Shown: piece after piece, positions 7,708-10,000 of the stretch | Position numbering within the stretch: the first letter of the stretch is position 1 | Layout of the letters: each line of letters starts with the position of its first letter | Assembly: GCA_016946835.1 (NCBI GenBank) | Contig: JACVTC010000094.1 | Coordinates: 435,001-445,000, forward strand | DNA from: Neocallimastix lanati (nom. inval.) | Taxonomy: Eukaryota; Neocallimastigomycota; Neocallimastigomycetes; Neocallimastigales; Neocallimastigaceae | Reading direction: 5' to 3' | Length of the DNA: 10,000 bases | Position numbers and translations under genes: made by a program | The notes under the pieces: model-generated | What the model saw: the letters and a program-made list of their open reading frames with translations, nothing else | Databases searched by the model: none | Told to the model about the DNA's origin: nothing

Positions 7708-7926
7708 TAGCAATAGACCGTAGTAAATATTAATAATAGATAGATATATAAAATTAAATAGAATAAAATATAGAATAGTTAAATTAATAGTAATAGTAAT
7801 AGTAATAGTATTAGCAATAGTATTAGCAATAGATCATAGTAAATATTAATAATAGATAGATATATAAAATTAAATAAAATAGAATATAAAATAATTAAAG
7901 TAATAGTAATAGTAATAGTATATTAT
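7708..7926 (+). repeat. 116-bp tandem duplication
   Basis: Units begin TAGCAATAGA at 7708 and 7824. They share an identical AGTAAATATTAATAATAG block and the following ATAGATATATAAAATTAAAT, then diverge by several substitutions, and both end in TAGTAA hexamer repeats. The second copy is slightly shorter. Overall identity looks near 90% by eye. Confidence 0.92.
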
Positions 7927-8086
7927 AATAATACAGAGGAAAAGAGAAAAGAAAAAAAATACCAATATTAATTTTACAAAAATATAATGTAAAATGATCT
8001 AATCTATATCATTATTGATAATATATATTATCTAAATTTTATTATATTATTTATTTATTTTTTATTGATAATTTCTTTATTTTATT

Positions 8087-8121
8087 TATAATAAATATAT
8101 TTAATAAATATATTTATTATA
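8087..8121. repeat. 35-bp AT palindrome, 17-bp arms and a 1-base centre
   Basis: Perfect inverted repeat centred on position 8104, built from two AATAAATATATTT-like halves. It is all A and T, so the chance expectation is not negligible, but the arms are the longest gapless ones outside the satellites. Confidence 0.82.
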
Positions 8122-9204
8122 CAAAATTATTTAATGGTTATATTAATTATCGAAATGAATATAATTTAAATAAATCAATAAATCAATATTTTAATATTAA
8201 ATACATTTAATTTTATAATATTTTTTTAATAAAAGAGTTATTAACACTTTATTCTAAAATTATATGTTTTTATATTAATACATTGTGGCTAATATATTTT
8301 ACAATATGCTTTAATAAAATGTGGCTTATACACTAAATATATTACAATAGGTATCAATACATTTAAAGTTTTATTTTTCATATATTTTACGTATTCTAAC
8401 ATTGCCCTTTAAACCTAGTAATTTTATAATGAATAAATTGATTCATTGGTGAATACTTGTATATAAAATTATATTATTTTATAATATTAACTTGATATTA
8501 CTAAACTATTAGTTATTTCTATTATAAATTAACTTTTAATTTTACATATGAATAAAATAATTTTTAACATTATATTAATTCTTTAATTTGATTTAAATAT
8601 TGATAAAATAATTTCTTAAAAATATTTGTAATCTAATAGTTTCCACCTTAAACTAAGTAATTAATATTATTACACCATTAATATTGGATGTATCTATGTC
8701 ATTTCTTATAATATATGGTTTTTATATGCCATCCATATGATGGAAACCTTTCTCTTGAAGGGTGATATAATATCATCTCAAATTGTGTAAATACCTCTTA
8801 TATATTAGGTTTTAAATCACGTTCAATTAAAATTCACTTTTGAAGACTAGCACTAACTTTTTTTAATATATATATATTTGATTTGCAGTTTTGACAATTA
8901 CTACTAACATATATTATAAATTATATATCGGTATACTTGAAACATATTAATCATGGGGATATTAAAATTGATTACATTTATAATTAATTATATCATTCTG
9001 GCCATTTAAATTTGTTAATAAATAATATAAATTGTTTCATAATTTATTTAAAATTTAGTATTTCAAAAAATTTCTTCTTGTAGGCCAATTTTTTTAACTA
9101 ATTTTCTCTATATATGCTATTTTTATCTGTTTACAAAATAAATATGATTTCTAAATAGTCAATATAAAGTATCAGTTTAAGTTAACTTTCCTTTAATATT
9201 TTAT

Positions 9205-9205
<1 letters not shown>
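8122..9205. other. Single-copy DNA of higher complexity, no defensible gene
   Basis: G+C is visibly higher than in the repeat block. TGTGGCT recurs at 8284 and 8320 within imperfect copies of about 36-40 bp. A forward stretch of about 40 codons ending at the TAA near 8791 includes METFLLKGDIISSQIV and has mixed composition. It has no recognisable domain and no joining exon that I can find. It may be decayed coding or transposon sequence; I cannot support a call. Confidence 0.45.

Positions 9206-9244
<39 letters not shown>
9206..9244. repeat. 39-base poly-T tract
   Basis: The longest homopolymer in the window, preceded by TTTTATG and followed by AATAGTTACTAGTCCCCC. It could be the poly-A tail of a minus-strand retroposon extending to the right, but no element body or target-site duplication is recognisable. 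Confidence 0.93.
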
Positions 9245-9248
<4 letters not shown>

Positions 9249-9974
9249 GTTACTAGTCCCCCTAAAATCCAAATCTCTAAAAGAATTTAATATATTTGAT
9301 TTTTTTTTTCATCATTAAAATATTAATAATAGAAGTTTAATAATTATAACTTCTTGAATATTTTGTAACCAAAAAATATAGTTCATAGATGGATAAACGT
9401 CATCAATTTGTATATAACATATGGTTATATTTATTAATTTATTATATTTTTCATCATAAAGGTTTGTATTATGTATTGTATTGAATTAGTTATTATCTAT
9501 ACCTATTTCACTCCAGAATATACCCATTTCACGCTGGAAATTACCATTCTATTATATTTCCCTTGAATGTTTAGGATATTATATTTTAAATTATTTTAAA
9601 TGGGATCTTTGACACATAATCTCCTTCACCATTGTTTTTAATATATATATATATACCTTCGATATGTATAAATACATGTTTAAATACCTGTATTTTAAAT
9701 AATAGGCTTTGTGGTTTAATGAAAACCATTATTTATAAATATATGATTGCTTAAATCTTTATAAGCAGTATAAATTATTAAATTATCCTTCTTATATTCT
9801 TCATGTGATGGAAATAGTTTATCCCAGAGAAGATTCCTCTACATATAAATATACTGTATTATTCAAAGCCTAGGGTTAGAGTTTTATTTGCTAAAATATC
9901 AAATTATAATGTTAATTAGGAGTCTTTATTGGAGAATGAAGATATATAATCTGTTTTTTGTATATGCTTAAATG
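9245..9974. other. Single-copy segment between two poly-T tracts
   Basis: No gene recognised. It includes an imperfect 21-bp tandem pair (9499-9519 and 9520-9540, 16 of 21 matching) that would read YTYFTPE / YTHFTLE in a 41-codon open stretch ending at a TGA. Another open stretch of about 40 codons ends near 9970. A five-base CCCCC at 9259 is unusual here. These could be relics of coding sequence, but none has a domain, a splice partner or supporting context. Confidence 0.45.
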
Positions 9975-10000
9975 TTTTTTTTTTTTTTTTTTTTTTTTTT
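9975..10000. repeat. Poly-T tract cut by the window edge
   Basis: At least 26 T, preceded by TTAAATG. It continues beyond the window for an unknown length. Confidence 0.9.

Noticed and set aside
9871-9879. TAGGGTTAG, one and a half telomere-like TTAGGG units
   Set aside because: A single occurrence with no array around it; expected by chance.

Overview
This window looks like nuclear DNA from an extremely AT-rich eukaryote. It holds one partial, intron-split protein gene at the left edge and about 8.7 kb of non-coding, low-complexity and tandemly repeated DNA. The base composition is strongly two-toned. The three exons average close to 30% G+C (exon 3 is about 29% by hand count), while the intron between exons 2 and 3 is about 7%, and much of the remaining DNA is below 10%. 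Introns of about 316 bp with GT..AG ends, long A and T runs, and microsatellites between genes resemble anaerobic gut fungi (Neocallimastigomycota). That assignment is inference from style. A dictyostelid or another AT-biased protist cannot be excluded, and no marker gene here settles it.

Layout. Positions 1-1223, minus strand: 5' portion of a gene for a multi-pass membrane protein. Three exons join in frame (965-1223, 523-649, 1-205) to give 197 residues, and the gene runs off the left edge. An A/T homopolymer of 30 bp lies directly upstream of its start codon. Positions 1253-2888: gene-free DNA with poly-A and poly-T runs, short palindromes and an ATTT microsatellite. Positions 2889-6300: a repeat-dense block. 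It contains a CATT/CTTATT satellite with almost no G, a head-to-head 44-bp satellite with a 57-bp perfect inverted repeat, a pyrimidine-rich tract, a 34-bp duplication, a 42-bp array, and a heptanucleotide AATAAAT array that reaches about 97% A+T and is followed by the same heptamer in the opposite orientation.

Positions 6314-7536: single-copy AT-rich DNA without a recognisable gene. Positions 7537-7926: an AAT array with a 30-bp higher-order period, followed by a 116-bp tandem duplication. Positions 7927-10000: single-copy DNA of somewhat higher complexity, containing a 39-base T tract and ending in another T tract at the edge. It has several open stretches of about 40 codons but no gene I can defend.

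No tRNA, rRNA, CRISPR array, bacterial-type operon or recognisable transposon protein was found. Only one gene is present, so nothing can be said about genes working together. Apart from that unrecognised receptor-like gene, the interest lies in the repeat architecture: several unrelated satellites with periods near 42-44 bp, two of the arrays turned head to head, and a nearly G/C-free core. Such a region could be a centromere, a replication origin or simply repeat-rich intergenic DNA; sequence alone does not decide.
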